64,000 nucleotides of DNA from Hydrogenophaga taeniospiralis CCUG 15921 (lineage in GTDB: Bacteria; Pseudomonadota; Gammaproteobacteria; Burkholderiales; Burkholderiaceae_C): the NCBI RefSeq assembly GCF_001592305.1, contig NZ_BCWR01000008.1, positions 124,001-188,000 on the forward strand. The letters run 5' to 3'. Under the pieces are notes generated by a model, which saw only the letters and a program-made list of their open reading frames with translations, made no database searches and had not been told where the DNA came from. The position numbers were made by a program, and so were the translations under genes. This document shows positions 16,249 through 24,587 of this stretch, piece after piece; position 1 is the stretch's first letter, and each line of letters begins with the position of its first letter.

Positions 16249-17546
16249 GCCGCACCCCCGGCCTGCGCGCACACGATCCACACCGGGTTCTCCGCCGCCA
16301 TGCGGTGCATGTGCAGGATGGGCTTGCTGCGCGAGGCCTGCAGCTGCAGCACGTCCCAGCTGGCGCCGAGCGCCTTGAGGGTGTCGACCGCGGCCGCCAG
16401 GTTTTCGATCGTCACGAAGTTCATCACCAGCCAGCCCTTCGGTTGGAGTCGTTTCAGGATCAGCGCGATCAGCTCGGCCAGCTCGCCGCCCGAGCCGCCC
16501 ACGAACACCGCGTCCGGGTCGGCCCAGTCCTGCAGGCCTTCGGGCGCCTTGCCGTGCAGCAGCGTGTGGTTGCTGATGCCCATCGCCAGGCGGTTGCGCT
16601 GCACGATGGCCGCGTCGTCGGCGTTCTTTTCGATCGCGTAGACATGGCCGTTGCGGCACAGGCGCGCCGCCTCCAGCCCCACCGAGCCCGAGCCCGCGCC
16701 GATGTCCCACACCACGCTGTCGGCGCGCAGCTGCAGGCGCGCCAGCGACACGGCGCGCACCTCGTGTTTGGTGATCAGCCCCTTCTCGGGGTGGCGCTGC
16801 TCGAAGCTCGCGTCCGGCAGACCCAGCAGCACCTGCGGCGCGCGCAGGCGGCTGCGCCAGAGCAGCACCACGTTGGGGTCGGCAAAGTCCATCTGCGCCG
16901 CAGCGCTGATGGCCATGCCGCTGACGATGCGTTCTTCGGGCTGGCACAGGCGCTCGGCCACTGCCATCTGAAAGTCGTCGGCCAGGCCCTCGGCCATCAG
17001 CATGCGGGCGATGCGGTCGGGCGTGTTGTGCGGGCTGGTCAGCACGGCCAGGCGGTCGTGCTGGCGGATGTCGCGCAGCAGCGCGTACAGCCCATGCCCG
17101 GGGGGCGAGCCGGGTACCCAGTCGCCCGCGTCCTTGCTGTGCACCGAGGCGAAGCGCATGTCCTGCCAGGGCAGGCCCAGGCGGGCGCAGGCCAGCTGCA
17201 GGGTCGACACGTTGGGAACCACTTCGATCACCTCGATACACAGGCGCGATCCGAGGTAGGCCGCGATGCCGTGGCACAGCGGGTCGCCGGTGGCCAGCAC
17301 CACCACGCGCCGGTGTTCGGCCTGCGCGGCGCGGATCCACTCAGGCACCTGCGACAGCGCGCCACCGAGGTCGCGCTGCTCGGCGCCAGGCGCCATCTGC
17401 CCGGCCAGCAGTTGCAGCGTGCGGGCCGCGCCAATGACCAGATCGGCCTGTTGCAAGTGCCGCAGCGCCGTCGCGCCCAGGCTGGCGACACCGTCGTCCA
17501 GTACGCCGACGATGCGGCATTTTTCGATCACAGTAGCTGACGCCAT
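16245..17546 (-). CDS. cobL: precorrin-6Y C5,15-methyltransferase (decarboxylating), CbiE-CbiT fusion
   Basis: 433 residues. The N-terminal half is the CbiE-type tetrapyrrole methylase (VVVLATGDPLCHGIAAYL, EVVPNVSTLQLACARLGL); the C-terminal half is the CbiT-type Rossmann methylase (VVWDIGAGSGSVGLEAARL, then GGSGGELAELI). The fused enzyme methylates C5 and C15 and removes the C12 acetate carboxyl group. It is separated from cbiD upstream by 135 bp that hold a multi-hairpin repeat, so expression of this downstream half may be tuned separately. Confidence 0.92.
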   Translation of the reverse strand: MASATVIEKCRIVGVLDDGVASLGATALRHLQQADLVIGAARTLQLLAGQMAPGAEQRDLGGALSQVPEWIRAAQAEHRRVVVLATGDPLCHGIAAYLGSRLCIEVIEVVPNVSTLQLACARLGLPWQDMRFASVHSKDAGDWVPGSPPGHGLYALLRDIRQHDRLAVLTSPHNTPDRIARMLMAEGLADDFQMAVAERLCQPEERIVSGMAISAAAQMDFADPNVVLLWRSRLRAPQVLLGLPDASFEQRHPEKGLITKHEVRAVSLARLQLRADSVVWDIGAGSGSVGLEAARLCRNGHVYAIEKNADDAAIVQRNRLAMGISNHTLLHGKAPEGLQDWADPDAVFVGGSGGELAELIALILKRLQPKGWLVMNFVTIENLAAAVDTLKALGASWDVLQLQASRSKPILHMHRMAAENPVWIVCAQAGGAA

Positions 17547-17578
17547 TTCAGTGACTCCACAGCGCCCGGCACGGGCCG

Positions 17579-17681
17579 CGACGCATGAAACGATCTAATC
17601 GGGGGACACCGCCGGGCCGGCTTCGCCGGACGGCTGGTGTCGCCCCCTTGAGGGGGTAGCGCGAAGCGCTGCGGGGGTGGC
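17579..17681 (-). repeat. stop-codon-abutting multi-hairpin element, copy 1
   Basis: Read in gene direction it starts one base after the cbiD stop: a C-rich run, a small GC stem around AGCGCTTCGCGCT, a stem CCCCC-TCAA-GGGGG, then CCGGCGAAGCCGG. The core is 17607-17680. Flanking sequence with CATGAAACG is shared with copy 4 at 60341-60466, so the repeat is about 100 bp in these two. Copies 2 and 3 are at 30181-30253 and 37706-37774. Likely a transcript-end or attenuation element. Confidence 0.75.
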
Positions 17682-18791
17682 TCACGTCGCCTCCGCTATT
17701 TTTTTGCCGTCGAAGTCGCAGACCAGCACCTGCAGCTCGAACTGATCGGGGTAGCGCGTGCGCAGGGTCTGAATGACCTTCTGCGCCAGCGCGGTGTGAA
17801 ACGCGGTGCCCAGGCCCAGCGCGTCCATGCGCTCGCCGGCGTAGCGTGCCGTCTCATTGCCGCGGATGGCCTCGCAGACCTCGGGTGGCGCGCCCACGCT
17901 CGCGGCCAGATCGGCCAGCAGGCCGGTGTCCACCTCGGCGCGGCCCGCGTGGGTGATGGTTTCGCCCTGGGCGATCTTGGTCAGCTTGCCGACCATGCCG
18001 CCGATGACGACCTTCCTCAGCCCGGCCTTCACCGCCGCGCCCATGGCGTAGCGCAGGAAATCGCCCATCTGCACGAAGGCCGGCTCGGGCAGTTCGGGCA
18101 TTTCTTCCATCACGAACTTTTCGGTGCGCCCGCCGGTGGTGAGCACCACCACGCCGTGGCCCAGCGTGCCCGCCACCTGCACGCCCTGCACCACGCTGGC
18201 GCGGTAGGCGGCGGTGGAGTAGGGCTTGACGATGCCGGTGGTGCCCAGGATGGAGATGCCGCCCAGGATGCCCAGGCGCGCGTTCAGCGTCTTCTTGGCC
18301 ATCTCTTCGCCCTGCGGCACGGAGAGTGTGACCCGCAGGCCCACTTCGTCGAGCAGGCCCTGGCCGACGGCGCGCACATTGGCCTCGATGTTGCGGCGCG
18401 GCACCGGGTTGATGGCCGGGCCGCCCACCGCCAGGCCCAGGCCGGGCATGGTGACCGTGCCCACGCCGACGCCGCCGGCCAGCAGCACCTGGCCCGGCTG
18501 CTCGGGCAGCAGGTGCAGGTCGGCGGTGAGGTGGGCCTTGTCGGTGCAGTCCGGGTCGTCGCCCGCGTCCTTGATCACCATGGCGTGGGCGGTTCTTTGC
18601 GCGCCGCTGCCCTCCACCCGGCCGTCGTGCACCACGAAGTTCACCCGGTCGCCGTTGGGCAGTTGGCACTCGACCTCGCCGGGCACCGCGCCCGTGACCA
18701 GGCCGATGACCGCCGCACGCGCGGCCGCGGCCGAACACGCGCCGGTGGTGAAACCGGTGCGGGTGCCGCGCGGCGCGTCCTTCTTCATCAT
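17682..18791 (-). CDS. cbiD: cobalt-precorrin-5B C1-methyltransferase
   Basis: 369 residues from ATG 18791 (ATGA overlap with cobH; a second Met follows directly). CbiD hallmarks: RTGFTTGACSAAAARAA near the N-terminus, GVGTVTMPGLGLAVGGPAIN, and GILGGISILGTTGIVKPYS. It methylates C1 in the cobalt-early pathway, replacing the aerobic CobF step, which is one of the reasons to assign this operon to that route. Its stop is followed at once by repeat copy 1. Confidence 0.93.
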   Translation of the reverse strand: MMKKDAPRGTRTGFTTGACSAAAARAAVIGLVTGAVPGEVECQLPNGDRVNFVVHDGRVEGSGAQRTAHAMVIKDAGDDPDCTDKAHLTADLHLLPEQPGQVLLAGGVGVGTVTMPGLGLAVGGPAINPVPRRNIEANVRAVGQGLLDEVGLRVTLSVPQGEEMAKKTLNARLGILGGISILGTTGIVKPYSTAAYRASVVQGVQVAGTLGHGVVVLTTGGRTEKFVMEEMPELPEPAFVQMGDFLRYAMGAAVKAGLRKVVIGGMVGKLTKIAQGETITHAGRAEVDTGLLADLAASVGAPPEVCEAIRGNETARYAGERMDALGLGTAFHTALAQKVIQTLRTRYPDQFELQVLVCDFDGKKIAEAT

Positions 18792-19477
18792 GCGGCGAGC
18801 TCCTGCGCCTCGGCCAGGCCCAGCAGCGCGTGGATCGCGGCCACCACCAGGGTCGAGCCGCCCTTGCGCCCCCGGATCACCACCCAGGGCACGCCGGTCT
18901 GCAGCGCCATCAGGTCCTTGGATTCGGCGGCCGAGACGAAGCCCACCGGCATGCCCACCACCAGCGCGGGGCGCGCGGCCTCTTCATGGATCAGGCGCAC
19001 GATCTCGATCAGCGCCGTGGGCGCGTTGCCGATGCCCACGATGGCGCCGTCGATCAGGCCCAGCCGGTGCGCCTTGCGCATGGCCTGCACGGCGCGGGTC
19101 GTGCCCTCGGCCTTGGCCTGCTCGATCACGTCGGCGTCGCTGATGAACTGGTGCGTGCCCATGCCGAAGTGGCCCAGGCGCGGGGCCGAGAGGCCGACGC
19201 AGATCATCTCCACGTCGGCCACCACGCGGGTGCGGCGCGACCGGATCGCGGCCAGGCCCGCAGCCACCGCCTGCGGGTGGAAATCGGTCAGGCCGTTGAA
19301 GTCGAAATCGGCGTTGGCGTGGATCATGCGGCGCACGATGGGCCATTGCCCGGGCGTGTAGCGGTGCGAGCGCACCTCGCGGTCGATCACGGCGAACGAG
19401 TCGTGCTCGATGGCGCGGCCCGCCGCGGTGAGCTGCTCGGTGACGACGTTGGCCGTGTCAGGCGCGGGCGTGGTCAT
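18788..19477 (-). CDS. cobH: precorrin-8X methylmutase
   Basis: 229 residues from ATG 19477. Motifs include the conserved His in RRMIHANADFDF, DVEMICVGLS, GNAPTALIEIVRLI and GMPVGFVSAAESKDLM. The enzyme moves the C11 methyl to C12 to give (cobalt-)hydrogenobyrinic acid. The gene starts inside the cbiX 3' end (20-bp overlap) and ends overlapping cbiD, so it is translated in a coupled series. Confidence 0.92.
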   Translation of the reverse strand: MTTPAPDTANVVTEQLTAAGRAIEHDSFAVIDREVRSHRYTPGQWPIVRRMIHANADFDFNGLTDFHPQAVAAGLAAIRSRRTRVVADVEMICVGLSAPRLGHFGMGTHQFISDADVIEQAKAEGTTRAVQAMRKAHRLGLIDGAIVGIGNAPTALIEIVRLIHEEAARPALVVGMPVGFVSAAESKDLMALQTGVPWVVIRGRKGGSTLVVAAIHALLGLAEAQELAA

Positions 19478-20417
19478 GGGGGTGTCCGTGGTCGTGTCCA
19501 TGGGCATGCCCATGTTCGTGCGCGTGGGGGTGTTCATGCGGGTGCGCGTGGTCGTGGTCGTGGCTGTGCGGCAGCGCGTCGTCGTGGTGGTGACCACCCA
19601 GGCCGTGTTCCTCGGCAAAGTGGCGGTACTTGCAGCCGTCGCAAGGCATGAGCGCGGCCGGCGCGTGGCGCCGCATGTCGCCCACGCGCTGCTCCAGCAG
19701 CTCGAAGATCTCGGGCTCAAAACCGAAGTACTTCGTGGAGACGAAACGCAGCGTCGGGTACTGGGCTTTCAGGTGCTCCACCTGGCGCGCGATGCGCTCC
19801 ACCAGGGTGCCGTTGAACAGGTAGTACGGCAGCACCACCACCTGCTTCATGCCCAGCAGGTTCTGGCGCTGCACCACCGTTTCCAGCCGCGGGTGGGTGA
19901 TGCCGGTGAACGCGAGGTCCACCAGCTCGTGCTCGGTCTCCTCCATCAGCCAGCGAGCCATGCGGGCCATGTCGCCGTTGGCCTGCCGGTCGGACGAGCC
20001 GCGGCCCAGGATCACCACACCGGTGGTGCGCGGGTCGGGCATGTCCAGGGCCTGGATCGCGCTCTTGAGGCGGCGCCGCAGGATGGCCAGCATCGGTTCG
20101 CCCGCGCCCAGGTGGGGCGCGTACTGGAACTGCACCCGCGGGAACTGGAGGCGGGCGGAGGCGATGGCCTGCGGGATGTCCATCTTCACGTGGCCCGCCG
20201 CGTTCAGGATCAGCGGCAGCACCCACACGCGCTGCGCGCCGCTGGCCGCGCGCTTCAGGCCCTCGCTCAGGGTGATCTCGGAGAACTCGATGAAGCAGAC
20301 CTCGATGCGCCAGTCGGGCTGGCGCAGGCGCAGCCGTTCGGCGAAGACCTGTATCTCTTCGTTGCCCGAGGGCTCGCGCGAGCCGTGGCCCACCAGCAGA
20401 AGGGTTTCAGACGTCAT
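19458..20417 (-). CDS. cbiX: sirohydrochlorin cobaltochelatase, long form with His tail
   Basis: 319 residues from ATG 20417. Two chelatase halves are visible: LLLVGHGSREPSGN at the N-terminus and VVILGRGSSDRQANGD in the middle. After them comes MPCDGCKY, an MxCxxC motif like that reported for the long CbiX, and a His/Asp-rich tail of about 45 residues rich in HDHAHPHEH-type runs. The tail probably stores or delivers cobalt. The enzyme inserts Co(II) into sirohydrochlorin, setting the cobalt-early route. It overlaps cobM by 4 bp. Confidence 0.92.
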   Translation of the reverse strand: MTSETLLLVGHGSREPSGNEEIQVFAERLRLRQPDWRIEVCFIEFSEITLSEGLKRAASGAQRVWVLPLILNAAGHVKMDIPQAIASARLQFPRVQFQYAPHLGAGEPMLAILRRRLKSAIQALDMPDPRTTGVVILGRGSSDRQANGDMARMARWLMEETEHELVDLAFTGITHPRLETVVQRQNLLGMKQVVVLPYYLFNGTLVERIARQVEHLKAQYPTLRFVSTKYFGFEPEIFELLEQRVGDMRRHAPAALMPCDGCKYRHFAEEHGLGGHHHDDALPHSHDHDHAHPHEHPHAHEHGHAHGHDHGHPHDHARA

Positions 20418-21223
20418 GGGAACTCCGGGGCGGTGGGGGTGGCGGGCGCGCTGGCGCGGCGGAAGCGGTGGGTGAAGCTGGGGTCGTAGAGCCGGGACTT
20501 GGCCAGCGTGGGCCAGTGGCGCGCGCCCAGCGTGGGGCTGGCGATCACCATGGACTGGCTCACCACCTTGGCCTCGCGGCAGCGCTGCCGGATGTCGGCC
20601 AGGGTGCCGCGCACGATCAGCTCCTCGCCCGGCCAACTGGCCTTGTGCACCACCAGCATGGGCGCGTCCTCGGCCCAGCCCGCGGCGCGCAGGCCCGCTT
20701 CCACCTTGTGCAGCAAGGTGATCGAGAGAAAGATGCACAGGGTGCAGTGGTGGCTGGCCAGGGCGGCCAGGTCTTCGCCCGGGGGCATGGGCGTGCGGCC
20801 CTCGACGCGGGTGAAGATCACGCTCTGGGTCACCTCGGGTAGGGTGAAGCTCTCCACGCCGGCCGCCGCCGAGGCCATGGCCGAGGACACGCCCGGCACC
20901 ACTCGCACCGGCACGCCCGCCGCATCGAGCGGCTGCACCATCTCGATCAGCGTGCCGTACAGGGCGGGGTCGCCGGTCTGCAGGCGCACCACCGTCTCGT
21001 GCCGCTGCGCCTGCGCCAGCAGCCAGGCGGCCATCTGGTCCAGCGTCATGTCCTTGCTGTCGGCGATCGCGCAGCCCGGGGGCGCCCAGCGGGTGGCGGC
21101 CTCGTTGACCAGCGAGCCCGCGAAGAGGATCGCGCCGGCCCGCTCCACCAGGGCGCGGCCCTTGACGGTGATCAGTTCCGGGTCACCCGGACCCGCACCC
21201 ACGAACCAGACGGTGCCGGTCAT
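20414..21223 (-). CDS. cobM: precorrin-4 C11-methyltransferase
   Basis: 269 residues from ATG 21223; the frame is open further upstream but would run into the leader. Motifs: VWFVGAGPGDPELITVKG, LQTGDPALYGTLIEM, VVPGVSSAMASAAA. It methylates C11 of (cobalt-)precorrin-4. As first gene of the operon it follows a 215-nt leader downstream of the cobalamin riboswitch, so it is the first target of B12 repression. Confidence 0.92.
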   Translation of the reverse strand: MTGTVWFVGAGPGDPELITVKGRALVERAGAILFAGSLVNEAATRWAPPGCAIADSKDMTLDQMAAWLLAQAQRHETVVRLQTGDPALYGTLIEMVQPLDAAGVPVRVVPGVSSAMASAAAGVESFTLPEVTQSVIFTRVEGRTPMPPGEDLAALASHHCTLCIFLSITLLHKVEAGLRAAGWAEDAPMLVVHKASWPGEELIVRGTLADIRQRCREAKVVSQSMVIASPTLGARHWPTLAKSRLYDPSFTHRFRRASAPATPTAPEFP

Positions 21224-21272
21224 GGCCGTGCGGCCCGGTGGGCAGATATTTCGAAAGCGACGACGAGCCGCC

Positions 21273-21290
21273 GGCAGGCCTGGGCCTGCC
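21273..21290 (-). other. leader hairpin between riboswitch and cobM
   Basis: GGCAGGCC and GGCCTGCC form a perfect 8-bp stem with a 2-nt loop, 50 nt upstream of the cobM start. No T-run follows, so it is not a standard intrinsic terminator; it could be part of the expression platform or a Rho-related or stabilising structure. Confidence 0.4.
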
Positions 21291-21438
21291 CCGTGCATGA
21301 AACCATTCCAACTCTCCAGACGCACACCCGCGCACGAGAAGCACAACGCGGACGCGGGGAGGAATGAAGAAGAGACAGCTCAGGCGCACGTGGGCCTGCC
21401 ACCGGCTCACATCGCCCACCGCAATGCCGCACATGTCG

Positions 21439-21642
21439 TCACAGGCCGGTCTCCGGGCTCGCAAGTGAAGAAAGGGCTTCTTCTGCCTGGCGCCTTCCCA
21501 TGCGTGAGCACAGTGGCTGTCTTGCCAGGTTTGTCTTGCTTACCGTTGCGGGGGCAGCGTCGGAATAGGGGGTCCAGGTTTCTGGGCCAGCGCACCGACT
21601 TCCCGTTTAATTCCGTCGACTGAACAGTCTTGGAACACCTCT
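21439..21642 (-). promoter_or_regulatory. cobalamin riboswitch controlling the cob operon
   Basis: On the minus strand the conserved blocks occur in the right order: a GGTG-type 5' arm near 21640, GGGAAGTCGGTGC (about 21592-21607), GCTGCCCCCGCAACGGT (about 21541-21557), CCACTG, GGGAAGGCG, and the 3' block GAGCCCGGAGACCGGCCTG ending at 21442. These are the B12-box and core of the adenosylcobalamin-type riboswitch. It sits about 215 nt upstream of cobM and should shut down the operon, including cbtAB, when cobalamin is plentiful. Confidence 0.95.
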
Positions 21643-21948
21643 AACGTGGGGGCGATGCTATCAGAAGGTATCGGTGATCTCGCTGGGGGCGAGGTCTCAG
21701 AGGCAGGTCCTTCTTGAAGTTCGTTGGGTTGCTCTACCAAGCCAGGGAAGGCACCGACAGCGGTGGGTCCCGGGCCGAAGCCCGCGAATTGGCGGCGAAA
21801 TCCGGCTCGCTTCGGGCGTACAGATTGCGTCCGATCGGCCGATAGTTAGGGCTTGCTCCACCATTTTCCAAGATGCGTTGCGGATCGTTCCGCCCTGCAT
21901 GGATCCCATGACCCGCGCACTTGGCGCCCCTCTCCGACAGGACCCACC
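21643..21948. other. intergenic region with divergent promoters
   Basis: About 306 bp without a convincing gene separates the riboswitch from the chemoreceptor gene. It must hold the promoter of the cobalamin operon (minus strand) and that of the chemoreceptor (plus strand). I see no clear repeat, terminator or operator in it. Confidence 0.6.
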
Positions 21949-23535
21949 ATGTTCCAATCGACATCCCTGAGCGTCTCGCGACGCCTTTTCATTCTGGTTG
22001 CCAGTGCGGTCATGGGGCTGGTCATCCTGCTGGCCCTGTTCCTCACGTCCGAGCGGGCGCTGATCATGGAAGAGCGCCAGAGCGGCGTGCGCCAGACCGT
22101 GGAAACCGCCCATGGCCTGATCACGCACTACCACAGCCTCTCCGCCAAGGGCGGCCTCAGCGAGGCCGATGCCAAGGCCCAGGCGCTGGCCGCCATCCGC
22201 GCGCTGCGCTACAGCGAGGTGGAGTATTTCTGGATCAACGACATGAAGCCGGTCATGGTCATGCACCCGATCCGCCCCGAACTCGAAGGCAAGGACCTGA
22301 GCGAGAACAAGGACCCCGAAGGCACCTTCCTGTTTCGGGAATTCGTCAACACGGTGAAGAAAAGCGGCGCCGGCTACGTGTCCTATATGTGGCCCAAGCC
22401 CGGCAGCGAAAACCCGGTGCAGAAGGTCTCGTATGTGAAGGGCTTCGCGCCCTGGGGCTGGGTGATCGGTTCGGGTGTGTACGTGGACACCGTGACCACC
22501 ACCATCTGGGACCGCACCGTGAAGATGGGCCTGAGCGCGCTCGCGCTGGCCCTGGCGCTGCTGGGCGTCGGCCTGCTCATATCGCGCAGCATCGTGCGCC
22601 AGCTCGGCGGCGAGCCGGCACTGGCCAGCGCCATCACCGAACGCATTGCACAAGGCGACCTGTCGGTGAACGTGCCGATCCGCGCCGGCGACACCCACAG
22701 CCTCATGCACAGCCTGCGCTCCATGCGCGACAACATGGCCGACATCGTCAGCCGCGTGCGCCAGGGCAGCGAGTCGGTGGCCATGGCCAGCACCGAAATC
22801 GCGCAGGGCAACCACGACCTCAGCGGCCGCACCGAAAGCCAGGCCAGCGCGCTGGAACAGACGGCGGCCAGCATGGAAGAACTGGGCTCCACCGTGCGCC
22901 AGAACGCCGACAACGCGCGCCAGGCCAACTCGCTGGCACAAAGCGCTTCGTCGGTGGCCGTGCAGGGCGGTGAAGTGGTCGGTCAGGTGGTGGACAACAT
23001 GAAGGCCATCCACACCTCCAGCCAGAAGATCTCCGACATCATCTCCGTGATCGACGGCATCGCCTTCCAGACCAACATCCTGGCGCTCAATGCAGCGGTG
23101 GAAGCCGCACGCGCTGGCGAACAGGGCCGGGGCTTTGCGGTGGTGGCCGGCGAAGTGCGCCTGCTGGCCGGGCGCAGCGCCGAAGCGGCGAAGGAAATCA
23201 AGACCCTGATTGCCAACAGCGTGGACCACGTGGAACAAGGTTCCGCCCTGGTGGACCGCGCGCGCAGCACCATGCAGGACGTGGTGCAGAGCATCCGCCA
23301 AGTGACCGACATCGTGGCCGAGATCAGCGCGGCCAGCACCGAGCAGAGCAGCGCGGTGGGTCAGGTCAGCGACGCCGTCACGCAGATGGACCAGAACACG
23401 CAACAGAATGCGGCCATGGTGGAACAGATCGCGTCCGCCGCGAGCAGCCTCAAGAGCCAGGCCGGCGACCTGGTGCAGACGGTCGCCGCCTTCCGGTTTG
23501 CACCCCGCCACGGCCTTGTGGCACCCGTCGAATAA
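21949..23535 (+). CDS. methyl-accepting chemotaxis protein with single Cache domain
   Basis: 528 residues from ATG 21949. Membrane helix about 12-32, a periplasmic sensor with EYFWINDMKPVMVMHP and GFAPWGWVIGSGVYVD (Cache type 2), second membrane helix about 190-210, HAMP, and the signalling hairpin with the conserved tip IDGIAFQTNILALNAAVEAA. The methylation helices carry QASALEQTAASMEELGSTV. It should feed the CheA system, part of which lies at the right end of the window. Ligand unknown; Cache_2 receptors often sense small carboxylates. Confidence 0.9.
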   Translation: MFQSTSLSVSRRLFILVASAVMGLVILLALFLTSERALIMEERQSGVRQTVETAHGLITHYHSLSAKGGLSEADAKAQALAAIRALRYSEVEYFWINDMKPVMVMHPIRPELEGKDLSENKDPEGTFLFREFVNTVKKSGAGYVSYMWPKPGSENPVQKVSYVKGFAPWGWVIGSGVYVDTVTTTIWDRTVKMGLSALALALALLGVGLLISRSIVRQLGGEPALASAITERIAQGDLSVNVPIRAGDTHSLMHSLRSMRDNMADIVSRVRQGSESVAMASTEIAQGNHDLSGRTESQASALEQTAASMEELGSTVRQNADNARQANSLAQSASSVAVQGGEVVGQVVDNMKAIHTSSQKISDIISVIDGIAFQTNILALNAAVEAARAGEQGRGFAVVAGEVRLLAGRSAEAAKEIKTLIANSVDHVEQGSALVDRARSTMQDVVQSIRQVTDIVAEISAASTEQSSAVGQVSDAVTQMDQNTQQNAAMVEQIASAASSLKSQAGDLVQTVAAFRFAPRHGLVAPVE

Positions 23536-23568
23536 AGGTCGGGATAGCCCAACCCCAGACGCAGTGCG

Positions 23569-24525
23569 TCACGCCAGCCGCGCGCGCAGCCAGTCGGCCA
23601 GGTCGGCCACCACCTGCCCGCCCACCGGCGAGACGGCCGTGAAGTGGATGCAGGCGTGGATGGCGCCGGGGTAGTGGCGGTGCTCGGTGGCGACCCCCGC
23701 CTGCTCGATGCGCTGCGCCAGCGCGTGGCCTTCGTCGCGCAGCGGGTCGTGGCCCATGGTGGCGACCCAGCTCGGCGGCAGCGCGGCCAGCGTGGGCGCG
23801 CTCAGCAGGGCGAAGTCCGGGTGCCGGGTGAGTTCGCTGCGGCCGTCCAGGTAGCAGTTGATGAACCATTGCATGACACCGTGGGTGAGGAACTTGCCTT
23901 CGCCGTTCTCGGCCATCGAGGCGCTGGGTTCGCTGTGGTGCTGCGCCACCGGATAGATCAGGCCCAGGGCGCGCGGCGCGATGGTGCCGGCCGTGCGCAG
24001 GCAGGCCGTGGCGGCCAGCTGGGCCCCCGCGCTGTCACCCGCCAGGGCGATGCGCGACGGGTCGGCGCGCAGTTCTTTGGCGTGCGCTGCCAGCCACTGC
24101 AGCACGCAGACCACGTCGTCCACGGCCGCGGGAAACGGGTGCTCCGGCGCGAGCCGGTAGTCCACCGCCACCACCACGGCGCCCACGCTGTGGCACAGGG
24201 TGCGGCACACCGCGTCGTGGGTTTCCAGGTCGCCGATCACGTAGCCGCCGCCGTGCACATAGAACAGCGCGGGCAGGGGCCCGGCCGCGTCGGGGTGGTA
24301 GATGCGCAGCTTGAGCGGCCCGCCGGGGCCCGCGATGCTGCGGTCTTCCGTGGCGACCACCGGTGACGGCAAGCCCAGGCCCGCGGCCAGGTCGCGGTAG
24401 ATCTGGCGCCCGACCGCGGGCGGCAGCGCTTCCAGCGGCGGGTTGCCCTGCGCGGCGGCCTGGGCCAGAAAGCCGGCGAGGCCCGGGTCCATGGGCGCGC
24501 GGGGGAGGGTGGTGGTGACGGTCAT
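23569..24525 (-). CDS. alpha/beta hydrolase, hormone-sensitive-lipase (HSL) family esterase
   Basis: 318 residues from ATG 24525. Oxyanion-hole motif HGGGYVIGD, nucleophile Ser in GDSAGAQLA, catalytic Asp in GHDPLRDEG and His in GAIHACIHF, all spaced as in bacterial HSL-type carboxylesterases. It is the last gene of the leftward catabolic cluster, 62 bp after the second binding-protein gene. A natural ester substrate for the pathway is likely but cannot be named. Confidence 0.88.
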   Translation of the reverse strand: MTVTTTLPRAPMDPGLAGFLAQAAAQGNPPLEALPPAVGRQIYRDLAAGLGLPSPVVATEDRSIAGPGGPLKLRIYHPDAAGPLPALFYVHGGGYVIGDLETHDAVCRTLCHSVGAVVVAVDYRLAPEHPFPAAVDDVVCVLQWLAAHAKELRADPSRIALAGDSAGAQLAATACLRTAGTIAPRALGLIYPVAQHHSEPSASMAENGEGKFLTHGVMQWFINCYLDGRSELTRHPDFALLSAPTLAALPPSWVATMGHDPLRDEGHALAQRIEQAGVATEHRHYPGAIHACIHFTAVSPVGGQVVADLADWLRARLA

Positions 24526-24587
24526 GGGGTCTCCTGTTGGGGGAATGGGAAAAGGGGTTGGGGGTGTGGAAACGGAGGGAAGGGCGG

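Noticed and set aside
19460-19600. Tandem CATG/GTGC-rich repeats considered as a CRISPR-like or microsatellite array.
   Set aside because: They are the codons of the His/Asp-rich tail of CbiX on the minus strand.
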